NCBI RefSeq assembly: GCF_019551435.1 | Contig: NZ_CP080544.1 | Span: 310,001-374,000 of the forward strand | Length of the DNA: 64,000 nt | DNA from: Lysobacter soyae | GTDB taxonomy: Bacteria > Pseudomonadota > Gammaproteobacteria > Xanthomonadales > Xanthomonadaceae | Reading direction: 5' to 3' | Shown here: one piece after another, positions 19,207 to 27,702 of the stretch | Numbering within the stretch: the first letter of the stretch is position 1 | Layout: each line of letters begins with the position of its first letter | Notes under the pieces: generated by a model | What the model saw: only the letters and a program-made list of their open reading frames with translations | What the model was told of the DNA's origin: nothing | The model's database searches: none | Program-made: the position numbers and the translations under genes

Positions 19207-19961
19207 GCGCCACCCTTACAAGCGGCGGTTTGCCCAAGCGCATTTGGAATACTGCGCAGTTTGCCTTCACGTTGTTGTTCACCTTCGTGTCGATTGCGTC
19301 GGTGCTCGCGTATCACGCCGTCACCCGTAACACTGACGCCATCCTGCGTGCCGCCTCATTCTGGTGGTCGAAAGTTCTTTTCATCGGTGCGCGCGCTACT
19401 TTGGTTGTCGAAGGGGCGGATGTCATTGATTGGTCGACGCCCTACTTGATTGTTTGCAATCACGCTTCGGTCATCGACATCCCCACCATGTTCCAAGCGG
19501 TGCCTGTGCCCCTGCGATTCCTGCTGAAAGAGGAAATGAATCGCATGCCGATGGTCGGGCTGTATGCGCGCCGGACCGGCATGTTGTTCATTGACCGTGA
19601 CAACCCGCGGGCGGCGCCCAAAATGTTGCGCGACGCGGCGACGATGCTCTCCGAAGGCAAGTGCCTGTGCGTCTTTCCGGAAGGCACACGCAGTCGCAGC
19701 GGCGACATCGGCGAGTTCAAGTCGGGGCCTTTCGAGGCCGCCATCAAAGCCGGCGTGCAAGTGCTGCCCGTGTACTTGAGCGGTACCGGTCACGTTCTGC
19801 CGAGTGATGGATTCGCGGTCAATCGCGGCACGATTCGCGTGCATTTCGGTACCCCGCTGGCCACCCGAAACGCGGAAGGCGGCAAGGTGGATCGAAACAC
19901 TTTGGCGCAAGCGGCGCAGCAGCAAGTGACCGCGATGCGTTCACAACGTGGCGGCCAATGA
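19203..19961 (+). CDS. 1-acyl-glycerol-3-phosphate acyltransferase family (PlsC-like) protein
   Basis: A 252-residue acyltransferase with an N-terminal hydrophobic anchor (about residues 18-38). The catalytic box NHASVIDIP (HxxxxD) is near residue 86, followed by FLLKEEMNRMPMVG and FPEGTRSRSGD near 158, the glycerophosphate or acceptor-binding motif. In aryl polyene loci such enzymes are thought to transfer the polyene, or an accompanying acyl chain, onto a lipid or sugar-lipid carrier. The start at 19203 is chosen from the ATGA overlap; an upstream in-frame codon would run into the previous gene. Confidence 0.87.
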   Translation: MSATLTSGGLPKRIWNTAQFAFTLLFTFVSIASVLAYHAVTRNTDAILRAASFWWSKVLFIGARATLVVEGADVIDWSTPYLIVCNHASVIDIPTMFQAVPVPLRFLLKEEMNRMPMVGLYARRTGMLFIDRDNPRAAPKMLRDAATMLSEGKCLCVFPEGTRSRSGDIGEFKSGPFEAAIKAGVQVLPVYLSGTGHVLPSDGFAVNRGTIRVHFGTPLATRNAEGGKVDRNTLAQAAQQQVTAMRSQRGGQ

Positions 19962-20236
19962 AGTTTCGTATCGGCGCAGACCATCCGGCTCTCCCTGGCC
20001 ATTTCCCGGGGCAACCGATTGTGCCGGGCGTCGTGATTCTCGACCAGGTGCAACGCGCGATCGAGCACGAAGCCGGTGCGGCATCGCGATTGAAATTGTC
20101 GCAGGTCAAATTCCTGAATCCGCTGTTACCGGAGGAAGAGGCCGAGCTGACTTTTCAGGCGCAGGGTGACGGGTTCACATTCGTGGTATCGCGAGACGCC
20201 ACAATGCTCGTGACAGGGCAGATGATTTTGTTATGA
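19958..20236 (+). CDS. short hotdog-fold 3-hydroxyacyl-ACP dehydratase (FabZ/ApeI-like)
   Basis: A 92-residue single hotdog domain. HPALPGHFPGQPIVPGVVILDQ contains the catalytic HFPGxPxxPG signature of FabA/FabZ dehydratases, with the His near residue 15. It is shorter than FabZ (about 150), as seen for compact aryl polyene dehydratases. It would dehydrate hydroxyacyl-ACP during chain growth, alongside the second dehydratase at 24117. Both ends overlap neighbours by four bases. Confidence 0.82.
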   Translation: MKFRIGADHPALPGHFPGQPIVPGVVILDQVQRAIEHEAGAASRLKLSQVKFLNPLLPEEEAELTFQAQGDGFTFVVSRDATMLVTGQMILL

Positions 20237-21231
20237 CGGAAACTTGGACCGACCGCCCGGAAGGAGGCGGACATTTTGCGTTGTGGCTGATCCGTACCAT
20301 CGCGCGCAAGTTGGGCCGTCGCATTGCACGTCTGCATCTGTATCCGATCACCGCCTATTTTTTGGTGAAGCGTGCACCCGAGCGGCGGGCGTCCATGGCC
20401 TATTTGGAGCGCGCACTCGGACGTAAAACCAGTTGGTTGGATGGCGCAAAGCACGTTCACACCTTCGCCTCGACGATTCTCGATCGCGTCTTCCTTCTCG
20501 GTGGCCCGCTGGACCGTTTCACTATCGAAGTGGAAGGCGTGGACGAGCTGCATGAGAAGCTCGACGAGGGCCGCGGCTTGCTGCTGTTCGGCTCGCACCT
20601 TGGCAGTTTCGAAGTGCTACGCGTCATTGCACAGCGTCGCCCTGACTACACCATCAAAATTGTGCTGGACAAAGCACAAAATCCGGCATTGACCCGATTG
20701 TTAGACGCGCTGAATCCAACGCTGGCGCGCAACATCATCGATGCGTCGCAAGACGGACCGACCATCGTTACTGAAATTCAACACGCGGCCAGCCAAGGCG
20801 CCTTGGTCGCGTTGTTAGTGGATCGTGTGCGCCCGGGTGAGCCAGCGCTGCCTGCGCAGTTTCTGGGTGCAACCGCGCGCTTTCCGACCTCGCCGTGGCT
20901 GATTGCCGCTGCCTTGAAAATACCGGTGACCTTGGGCTTCGGTTTATATCAGGGTGGCAATCGCTACAAGCTGGTTTTTGAACTGTTCGACAACGCTGTT
21001 GAAATCCCGCGTAACGCGCGCGCGCAAAGTTTGCAGGCGCTCATCCAGCGTTTTGCATCGAGGTTGGAACATTACGTAAAGCTTGAACCGTACAACTGGT
21101 TCAATTTCTACGATTTTTGGGAGTCTGAAGATGAACTTGTCTCACGTCACGCGTTGGATGACGCTGCTGTGCAGCGCCGCACTGCTTGCCGCGCTCGCCC
21201 TGCCGACAGCGCAAGCCAGCACCCCGGTTGA
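20233..21231 (+). CDS. lysophospholipid/lipid A acyltransferase family (HtrB/LpxL-like) protein
   Basis: A 332-residue LpxL-superfamily acyltransferase. The N-terminus RTIARKLGRRIARLHLYPIT is typical of aryl polyene family members. GSHLGSFEVLR near residue 118 supplies the H(x4)E catalytic pair, followed by LVDRVRPGEPALPAQFLG near 193. The fold probably ends at NWFNFYDFW near residue 296. The last 36 or so residues (rich in Arg and Ala) overlap the next gene by 101 bases and look non-native, as if an original stop were lost. Probable role: attaching the polyene acyl chain to a lipid carrier. Confidence 0.83.
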   Translation: MTETWTDRPEGGGHFALWLIRTIARKLGRRIARLHLYPITAYFLVKRAPERRASMAYLERALGRKTSWLDGAKHVHTFASTILDRVFLLGGPLDRFTIEVEGVDELHEKLDEGRGLLLFGSHLGSFEVLRVIAQRRPDYTIKIVLDKAQNPALTRLLDALNPTLARNIIDASQDGPTIVTEIQHAASQGALVALLVDRVRPGEPALPAQFLGATARFPTSPWLIAAALKIPVTLGFGLYQGGNRYKLVFELFDNAVEIPRNARAQSLQALIQRFASRLEHYVKLEPYNWFNFYDFWESEDELVSRHALDDAAVQRRTACRARPADSASQHPG

Positions 21232-21787
21232 CGCCGGCTGGGTATTGACCAAAATGGCGCGCCCGGCGCCGATGCGTACGCAATTCGTGGAAGTGCGCAG
21301 CTCGCGCTATTTGAAAACGCCGCTTCGCATCTACGGTGAATACAGTCGTCCCGACAACATCTCGATGGTGCGCACGGTCGTGGCGCCGTATTCGGAAGTG
21401 ACCAAACTTCAGGGCAGCACCGCCACCATTACGCGGGGCAGCAGTGTACGGACGTTTTCCTTGAGTCGTGTGCCGGAATTGGCAGGCATGCAGGCCAGTT
21501 TCGGCGCTTTGCTGAGCGGTGATCAGTCGGCATTGAAGAAGGATTTTTCGGTCACCTCCACAGGCACCCGTGAACAATGGACCTTGCTGATGACGCCGAA
21601 AAACGCAGCCCTGGCGAAACAGATTCAAGACATCACCCTGTACGGCAGGGGCGCCGAGCTTCGCTGCATTGAAACGCGCGGCAAAGCACAAGGGCAAATG
21701 CAGCGGACCTTGCTGGCTTCGGCGGCCGCTGCGATCAAAGGGCAAACGTCGGACTCGGTGTTGGTGGCCACTTGTCACGGACAATGA
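21131..21787 (+). CDS. LolA-related outer-membrane lipoprotein carrier-like protein
   Basis: A 218-residue exported protein with a Sec signal peptide: a basic start, a hydrophobic core LLCSAALLAALALP and a likely cleavage after TAQA near residue 29. The mature part is a single LolA-like half-barrel (RSSRYLKTPLRIYGEYSRPDNISM, LQGSTATITRGSSVRTFSL). Such proteins in aryl polyene loci probably ferry the lipidic pigment across the periplasm, fed by the MMPL protein encoded next. The ATG at 21131 is chosen because it starts the signal peptide. The overlap of 101 bases with the upstream gene is unusual. Confidence 0.82.
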   Translation: MNLSHVTRWMTLLCSAALLAALALPTAQASTPVDAGWVLTKMARPAPMRTQFVEVRSSRYLKTPLRIYGEYSRPDNISMVRTVVAPYSEVTKLQGSTATITRGSSVRTFSLSRVPELAGMQASFGALLSGDQSALKKDFSVTSTGTREQWTLLMTPKNAALAKQIQDITLYGRGAELRCIETRGKAQGQMQRTLLASAAAAIKGQTSDSVLVATCHGQ

Positions 21788-24120
21788 GGCCGCTATCGGC
21801 GACATGGCGGGTGTCGCTGGCCCTGCTGTGGTTGGCTGTCTTGGTCGCCATCGGTGTGTGGCAGAGCCGCCACCTGCAAATGAGCGGCGATCTGCGCAAG
21901 TTCATGCCTTCCGCTGAAACGCCTGCACAAAGATTTCTTATGGACGAACTCGGCGAAGGGCCGGGTTCGCGTTTGTTGTTGATGTCTGTGGAGGGCGCAC
22001 CGGCGGATGCCTTGGCGGCGCAATCGCGCCTCATGCAAGTGAAGCTGGCGGGCAACGCGGATTTCGTCTTGGTCTCGAACGGCGGCATGAGAGGTCTCGA
22101 TGCCATTCCGGCGCGTTTGCGCAGCTACCGATATTTACTCAGTAACTCGGGTGTCCATCTGGATCGCGATGCTTTGTCATCTGCATTGCAGGAACGCTTG
22201 GCGGATTTGGGCTCGCCGGCTGCGGCGATGATCGAACCGCTATTGGGTGCCGACCCCACGCTGGAAACGCTCGCGCTTGCCCAACAATGGCAGCCCGCCA
22301 ACGGGCCGCAAACCATTGACGGTGTTTGGTTTGATGCCGCCGGAAAGAAAAGCCTGTTGCTCGCGCAAACACGCGCGGCGGGATTTGATCCGACCGGTCA
22401 AGAACGCGCCGTTGCCGCCATCCGCACGGCCTTTGAAGCGAGCCGCCGCGAGGTGCCCGCCGCTTCCGGTGCGAAGTTGACCTTGACCGGCCCGGGTGCC
22501 TTCGCGGTGGAGATCGGCGGGCGGACTTCAAAAGAAGCATCAATGATCGGCACCATCGACGGCATCGCGCTGTTCATCCTGCTGATCCTGGCTTATCGCA
22601 GCTGGCGTACGCCGATTTTCGGAGCGCTGCCGTTGGCGACCGCCGGTGTTGCAGGTTTGGCTGCGGTCGCCCTATGTTTTGACGGCGTGCACGGCATCAC
22701 GGTGGCCTTCGGTTTCACCTTGATCGGTGTGGTCCAAGATTACCCGATCCATTTGTTATCCCATCAACGCGCGGGCATTTCGCCTTGGGATAACGCCAGA
22801 AAAATTTGGCCGACATTGGCCACGGGTGTCGCCTCGACCTGCATCGCGTATTTCACATTCCTTGCGTCGGGCGTGGACGGTCTGAAGCAACTGGCGGTGT
22901 TCACGGTGGTTGGCTTGGTCAGTGCTGCGCTCACCACGCGATGCTTGCTGCCGGCGCTGATTGATCCTGCGCCGCGAGATCCGGCCGATTCACGCGCGTT
23001 GTCGCGTCTTTGGTTTCAGGTCGAGCGCATTCCACGCGCGCCCAGATGGGTGCTGGCCGGTATCGCGGCGGCGTCCCTGGCGGTGATTGTCTTGTCGCCT
23101 GCGGGGTTTTGGGAAAACGATCTGTCGAAGCTGACGCCGGTCCCGACAGCGGCCCTGAAGCAGGATGAGCAATTGCGCAGTGCGCTTGGCGCACCCGATG
23201 TGCGCTACGTGATCGCATTGCAAGCCAATACGGCGGATGCGGCCCTGCGCCGGTCGGAGCAACTCCAACCGAAGTTGGATGCCCTGATGGCTGACGGCGC
23301 CATCCAAAACTACGACATGGCTTCGCGTTATTTGCCGAGTGCGGAGAAACAGCGTACCCGGCAAGCGGCATTGCCGGATCCGGCGACCTTGCAACAGGCA
23401 CTTGACGCCGCATTGGTCGACACCGATTTCCGTGCGGATGTCTTTGGCGATTTCCTGCGTGATGTGGAAACTGCACGCACGGCGCCGCCCCTTCGATTCA
23501 ACGATTTGAAGGGCACACCGCTCGAATCCTCCTTGGGCGGCCTTCTGTTGCAACGCGAAGGGCATGCGACGGCATTGGTCTCGCTATCGGGCATTCGCGA
23601 TGCGAGTGAAGTTCAAAGGGTGTTGTCGACTGACGGCGTGCAACTGTTGGACTTGAAGGCCGCATCCGAATCTTTGGTCATCGCTTATCGTCAGCGCGTT
23701 TTGTGGTCGTTGCTGGTGGCCTCCGTCCTGTTGGTGATGACGGTCTGGTTCGCCCTCAAACAACGTCACCGCGTGGTGCGCGTGTTGCTTCCCATGAGCT
23801 TGAGTCTTCTGTTGATCTTGGCGGTCTTGCGGGGGCTCGGCATCGAGCTGAACTTGTTTCATTTGGTTGCCTTCATTCTGGCGGCGGGCCTCGGACTCGA
23901 TTACGCCCTGTTCTTTGAGCACGCCGGTGATGATCGTCCCGACCAGTTGCGCACTTTCCACGCCTTGATCGTCTGCAGTCTGACCACGGTGCTGGTGTTC
24001 TTCCTGCTGGCACTCTCGAGCATTCCGGTACTGCGCGCGATCGGGTTGACCGTCACCTTGGGCGTGATTTTCAATTTTGTTTTGGCGCTATGGATTGCAC
24101 GGGCACCGACACGGGCATGA
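21784..24120 (+). CDS. MMPL/RND-type exporter of the pigment locus
   Basis: A 778-residue inner-membrane protein in the MMPL branch of the RND superfamily. It has one N-terminal helix (about 8-26), a large periplasmic domain, a five- to six-helix block (about 250-400) with HGITVAFGFTLIGVVQDYPIHLLSH, a second periplasmic domain, and a C-terminal block from about 640 including FILAAGLGLDYALFFEH. The Asp residues in these helices fit proton-driven transport. It probably extracts the finished polyene lipid and hands it to the LolA-like protein. The start overlaps the previous stop (ATGA). Confidence 0.88.
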   Translation: MRPLSATWRVSLALLWLAVLVAIGVWQSRHLQMSGDLRKFMPSAETPAQRFLMDELGEGPGSRLLLMSVEGAPADALAAQSRLMQVKLAGNADFVLVSNGGMRGLDAIPARLRSYRYLLSNSGVHLDRDALSSALQERLADLGSPAAAMIEPLLGADPTLETLALAQQWQPANGPQTIDGVWFDAAGKKSLLLAQTRAAGFDPTGQERAVAAIRTAFEASRREVPAASGAKLTLTGPGAFAVEIGGRTSKEASMIGTIDGIALFILLILAYRSWRTPIFGALPLATAGVAGLAAVALCFDGVHGITVAFGFTLIGVVQDYPIHLLSHQRAGISPWDNARKIWPTLATGVASTCIAYFTFLASGVDGLKQLAVFTVVGLVSAALTTRCLLPALIDPAPRDPADSRALSRLWFQVERIPRAPRWVLAGIAAASLAVIVLSPAGFWENDLSKLTPVPTAALKQDEQLRSALGAPDVRYVIALQANTADAALRRSEQLQPKLDALMADGAIQNYDMASRYLPSAEKQRTRQAALPDPATLQQALDAALVDTDFRADVFGDFLRDVETARTAPPLRFNDLKGTPLESSLGGLLLQREGHATALVSLSGIRDASEVQRVLSTDGVQLLDLKAASESLVIAYRQRVLWSLLVASVLLVMTVWFALKQRHRVVRVLLPMSLSLLLILAVLRGLGIELNLFHLVAFILAAGLGLDYALFFEHAGDDRPDQLRTFHALIVCSLTTVLVFFLLALSSIPVLRAIGLTVTLGVIFNFVLALWIARAPTRA

Positions 24121-24572
24121 AGGACGATTTCGCCGCAGTTCCGATCGAGGCACTGGTTCCGCACAAGGGCGCTATGTGCTTGTGGGAGCGCGTCGTCGCA
24201 TTCGATGCTGACTTCGTTGAATTGGAAACGCAAAGCCATCGGTCGCCGGACAATCCCTTGCGCTCTGAGGGTAGCTTGCGTGCCATCCACTTGTGCGAAT
24301 ACGGCGCACAAGCGATGGCCGTGCATGGCGGTTTGCTCGCGCAGCAAGGCGGCGAGGCGCGCAAAGGCTATTTGGTTGCGCTGCGCGGCGTAGACATCCG
24401 TTTGCCGCGAATCGACGACCTGACGTCGGCACTGCGCTGCCAAGCACGACTTTTGATGAACAGTGATGCGAGTCAGCAATACGAATTTCGATTGATGCAT
24501 GCAGGTGAATGCATTGCAGAGGGAAGGGCGGCAGTTATGCTCGCGCCGAAGGGAGATGCACGTGATGAATGA
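24117..24572 (+). CDS. hotdog-fold dehydratase (ApeP-like) of the pigment locus
   Basis: A 151-residue hotdog protein. IEALVPHKGAMCLWERVVAF matches the N-terminus of ApeP-like 3-hydroxyacyl-ACP dehydratases, with the catalytic His near residue 17. AIHLCEYGAQAMAVHGGL carries the acidic partner and central helix. In E. coli aryl polyene synthesis two dehydratases act together; the pair here (with 19958) agrees. The start at 24117 is the ATGA overlap with the exporter gene. Confidence 0.82.
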   Translation: MKDDFAAVPIEALVPHKGAMCLWERVVAFDADFVELETQSHRSPDNPLRSEGSLRAIHLCEYGAQAMAVHGGLLAQQGGEARKGYLVALRGVDIRLPRIDDLTSALRCQARLLMNSDASQQYEFRLMHAGECIAEGRAAVMLAPKGDARDE

Positions 24573-25299
24573 AGCAAAGAAGAAGCGCGCACTGGTGACC
24601 GGCGGTTCGGGGGATATCGGATCGGCGATCTGCGTCGCCCTTGCGGACCAAGGCGTCCAGGTCATCGTCCATGCGAATGGCAATGTGGCCAAGGCGCAAG
24701 CGGTGGTGGATGGCATCTGCAAAGCGGGCGGCACGGCAGTGGCCGTCGCCTTCGATGTGACCGATGCGTCGGCGACGGCGAATGGGCTCGAAGCGCTTTT
24801 GAAAGAAGGGCCGATCGACATTGTGGTGAACAACGCCGGCATTCACGACGATGCGCCGATGGCCGGCATGTCGCATGCGCAGTGGCAGCGCGTTATTGAT
24901 GTGTCTTTGAACGGTTTTTTCCATGTGACCCAACCGTTGTTGCTGCCGATGGCGCGGCAACGTTGGGGGCGCGTGGTGTGCGTGTCGAGCGTGGCCGCAA
25001 CCATGGGAAATCGCGGCCAGACCAACTACGCGGCAGCCAAAGGCGCGTTGCACGGCGCGGTCAAATCTTTGGCGCGCGAAATGGGCAGCCGCGGCATCAC
25101 GGCCAACGTGGTGGCGCCAGGCATCATCCGCGGCAGCATGACCGAGGGCGTGTTTGACGAAGCGCAAATCAAGGCCACGGTGCCCGCGGCGCGCGCAGGC
25201 ACGCCGCCAGAAGTTGCGGCGCTGGTAGCGTTCCTTTGCAGCGACTCGGCCGCTTACATCAACGGCCAAGTCATCGGCATCAACGGCGGAATGGCCTGA
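24565..25299 (+). CDS. 3-ketoacyl-ACP reductase, FabG-like SDR (ApeQ-like)
   Basis: A 244-residue classical SDR. TGGSGDIG near residue 12 binds NADPH, NNAG is near 88, the catalytic Ser lies in VSSVAATMG near 140 and the YxxxK pair in NYAAAKGALHG near 154. It reduces beta-ketoacyl-ACP in each extension cycle. The ATG at 24565 is preferred because GGGAG lies nine bases upstream; a nearby ATG at 24556 overlaps that site. It ends the plus-strand operon three bases before the convergent stop of the second halogenase. Confidence 0.9.
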   Translation: MNEAKKKRALVTGGSGDIGSAICVALADQGVQVIVHANGNVAKAQAVVDGICKAGGTAVAVAFDVTDASATANGLEALLKEGPIDIVVNNAGIHDDAPMAGMSHAQWQRVIDVSLNGFFHVTQPLLLPMARQRWGRVVCVSSVAATMGNRGQTNYAAAKGALHGAVKSLAREMGSRGITANVVAPGIIRGSMTEGVFDEAQIKATVPAARAGTPPEVAALVAFLCSDSAAYINGQVIGINGGMA

Positions 25300-25302
25300 G
25301 GC

Positions 25303-26919
25303 TTAAGCCGCGGCGTACCAAACCGGTTCGAGCAATGCGCTGGCGGGGCGTTGCAGATCTGTCGGCAGTTTTTCTTCGAGCGCGCTGAGATCAACGCCCG
25401 GGCAACGCGTCCGGATCACGTCGGCAATTTCAGCCGCCAAAGTCGCCAGTTGGCGCACATTGGCGTCGATCTTGCGAATGAATTCGGCGTCGGACAATTC
25501 GTCTCGCAGCGAGCGATTCAATTCTTTGAACCATTCGATTTTGTATTGGTCGAGCAGGCGACCGTCAGCCGGTTGGCCATGGCCGCTGGCTTCGTGCCAC
25601 GCGCGCAGCAAGGGCTGCATCACGGCATTCAATGCGCTGGCCAGCTCCATGGTGGGACGCAGCCTTGACAGCACGCTCAGGTTGGCGATGCGTCCGGACA
25701 TGTACAGGGGCGCCAGCAAGGCCCAGTAATAGGTGTAGTCCCAAACGACTTTGACCGGCATCACCAAGGCGTTGCCGAAGATCGGGTACTGATCTTGATA
25801 CAGCGTCATGGTGTTCTCGTGGAAACCGAACAGCAGTTGCTGATAGATCTCGGCGTGCATGTCGAACGCCTGACCCGCCAGATCCTTGCAGATCATGTCG
25901 CAGATATAGGTGTTCGAGATGGCGATGAAGTCGCTGCCCGGGGAGTAGAAGGGATCCGGGAACACACCGGCTTCGCCGGTCAGTGCCCAGCGATGCTTCG
26001 AGTACACCTGTTTGCAGTCGTGTGAGAAGTGGCGCAGGAACTTGAAGTCGATGAACGCATGTTCTGGCTTCAGCAAACTCTCGTGCACCTGAGGTTGATG
26101 CTTGGCCAACCAGTTCATGAATTTCTCATGGGTGTTCATCGTGTCGAGCGGATGAATCGCTTGATCGGCCACGATTCCCACCGAGTGCGCATTGGATGAC
26201 AGTGGAATCAACCAGATCCAATAGCCTTCGCCGCAGAGGTGGTTCGTTGCGCGCCAACGTTCGCGCGGTGTGCAACGGTCCAGCCATACTTCGTCGTTGG
26301 ACCACAGATTCGGATCCACGCAGCCTTCCACGCGCGCCCAAGCGGAATTGACATCGTGTGCGTTCGGTTTGGTCAAATCGAGTTTGCGTTTCAGCAGGCT
26401 GGCGCGTCCCGCCGCGTCCACCACCCATCGTGTATTGAGGTGTTTACGCTCACCGGCCTGATCGAACGCCACTCGGTGCAAGCCGCCGTTTTCATCAAGA
26501 TCGATTTGCTTGACCGCGGCATCCGTCAACACGGTCACGCCGGCGCGCAGTGCGTGATCCATCAGGAAGTTTTCAAAGCGACCGCGGTCCAACTGCCATG
26601 AGGGCGTCGGTAACAGCATGCTGACACCGATCTCGGCGCAATCTTCGATGCGTTGCGCGCAGTCGTTGAAATAGAAGCGAAAGCCGAACTTACGAATTTG
26701 ATCGCTGTTCAGATGCTCGGAAAGACCTAGGTCGACACTGTAATAATGCGCGCCGATTTCCACTGAAGATTCGCCGACTTTGAAACCGGCGTCAGGTGCC
26801 GGGCCGTTACGTCGTTCGAGTACGACGATGTCGGTTTCGGGGCGCGCTTGCTTCAGTTGCAAGGCCAGTGTCAGACCGGCCAGGCCACCACCCAGAATGC
26901 AAACCGAAGTGTTATTCAA
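25303..26919 (-). CDS. FAD-dependent halogenase-like protein (pigment locus, second copy)
   Basis: A 538-residue flavin-dependent halogenase-like protein. GGGLAGLTLALQL near residue 10 binds FAD, FKVGESSVEIGAHYY near 47 is the VGES segment, and IRKFGFRF near 76 carries lysine in the KxGxxF context of the catalytic halogenase lysine. GYWIWLIPLSSN near 228 gives WxWxIP. GEAGVFPDPFYSPGSDFIA follows near 312. The 100-residue C-terminal region is extra relative to the first copy. Last gene of the minus operon after the ketosynthase fusion and glycosyltransferase. A dehydrogenase or isomerase role is the alternative. Confidence 0.8.
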   Translation of the reverse strand: MNNTSVCILGGGLAGLTLALQLKQARPETDIVVLERRNGPAPDAGFKVGESSVEIGAHYYSVDLGLSEHLNSDQIRKFGFRFYFNDCAQRIEDCAEIGVSMLLPTPSWQLDRGRFENFLMDHALRAGVTVLTDAAVKQIDLDENGGLHRVAFDQAGERKHLNTRWVVDAAGRASLLKRKLDLTKPNAHDVNSAWARVEGCVDPNLWSNDEVWLDRCTPRERWRATNHLCGEGYWIWLIPLSSNAHSVGIVADQAIHPLDTMNTHEKFMNWLAKHQPQVHESLLKPEHAFIDFKFLRHFSHDCKQVYSKHRWALTGEAGVFPDPFYSPGSDFIAISNTYICDMICKDLAGQAFDMHAEIYQQLLFGFHENTMTLYQDQYPIFGNALVMPVKVVWDYTYYWALLAPLYMSGRIANLSVLSRLRPTMELASALNAVMQPLLRAWHEASGHGQPADGRLLDQYKIEWFKELNRSLRDELSDAEFIRKIDANVRQLATLAAEIADVIRTRCPGVDLSALEEKLPTDLQRPASALLEPVWYAAA

Positions 26920-26937
26920 CGCGAATTCCCCTGTGTT

Positions 26938-27702
26938 TCAAGATTTGAAAATACGAGCCGGATTGCGCCGGACATTCCGGTACTCGCGTACCACATGACC
27001 GTACGACAACACCTGCGCCACCACGTGTGAGGTGATGTTGTAGAGGTCACGGAAGAGTCGGAAATGACTCTTTCGAAACGCCTCGGCGGCGTCAGGCGAT
27101 GCGTAACGGGCTTCGATCGGCACACAGACAATGCCCGCGCCGGCTTCGCGTGCCGCTGAGATCAGCAGCTGGGCTTCAAAGACGAAACCTTCGCCGGCAA
27201 CCCCTTCCAATGCCATCACGTTTCGCGGATACAGTCGCTGGCCACTCTGCGTATCGACCACGCCGTAGCCGCAACCCCAGCTGATGCCCCAGTCGCCGAA
27301 GTCGTTGCCAAGACGCCGATACCAAGGTTGCGATGCGCGCTTTTTCATCCGTGCGCCGATGATGACATCGCCGGGATGGGCGTTGGCGGCTTCGATCAGC
27401 CGTGGAATGTCTTTGGCCAAATGCTGTCCGTCGCCATCCATGGTGGTCACCGCGAGCGCCCCCATCGCCAGTGCTTGTTTGAAACCGTCGCGCAATGATT
27501 GGCCTTTGCCCATGCGCTGCGGGTGTCGAATCAGCGTAATGGCTTGGTCTTTGACCAAATCTCCGGTGCCGTCATCAGAGCCATCATCAATGACGATGAC
27601 CATGTCGGCATAGTTCAAGGCATCTTGAACGACTTCGCGAATACGCAGGCGCTCGTTCAAAGCGGGAATGACCACCGCAACGTTGTGGCGATCAAGCATC
27701 AT
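26938..27702 (-). CDS. family 2 glycosyltransferase of the pigment locus
   Basis: A 254-residue GT2 enzyme of the polyprenyl-phosphate sugar synthase type. NVAVVIPALNERLRI is the N-terminus, IDDGSDDGTGDL is near residue 38, TTMDGDGQHLAKDIP near 91 is the metal site, and SGQRLYPRNVM is near 150. There is no C-terminal membrane pair. In aryl polyene loci such transferases may build the sugar or lipid anchor that receives the pigment. Start and ketosynthase stop overlap (ATGA); the halogenase follows 18 bases later. Confidence 0.86.
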   Translation of the reverse strand: MMLDRHNVAVVIPALNERLRIREVVQDALNYADMVIVIDDGSDDGTGDLVKDQAITLIRHPQRMGKGQSLRDGFKQALAMGALAVTTMDGDGQHLAKDIPRLIEAANAHPGDVIIGARMKKRASQPWYRRLGNDFGDWGISWGCGYGVVDTQSGQRLYPRNVMALEGVAGEGFVFEAQLLISAAREAGAGIVCVPIEARYASPDAAEAFRKSHFRLFRDLYNITSHVVAQVLSYGHVVREYRNVRRNPARIFKS

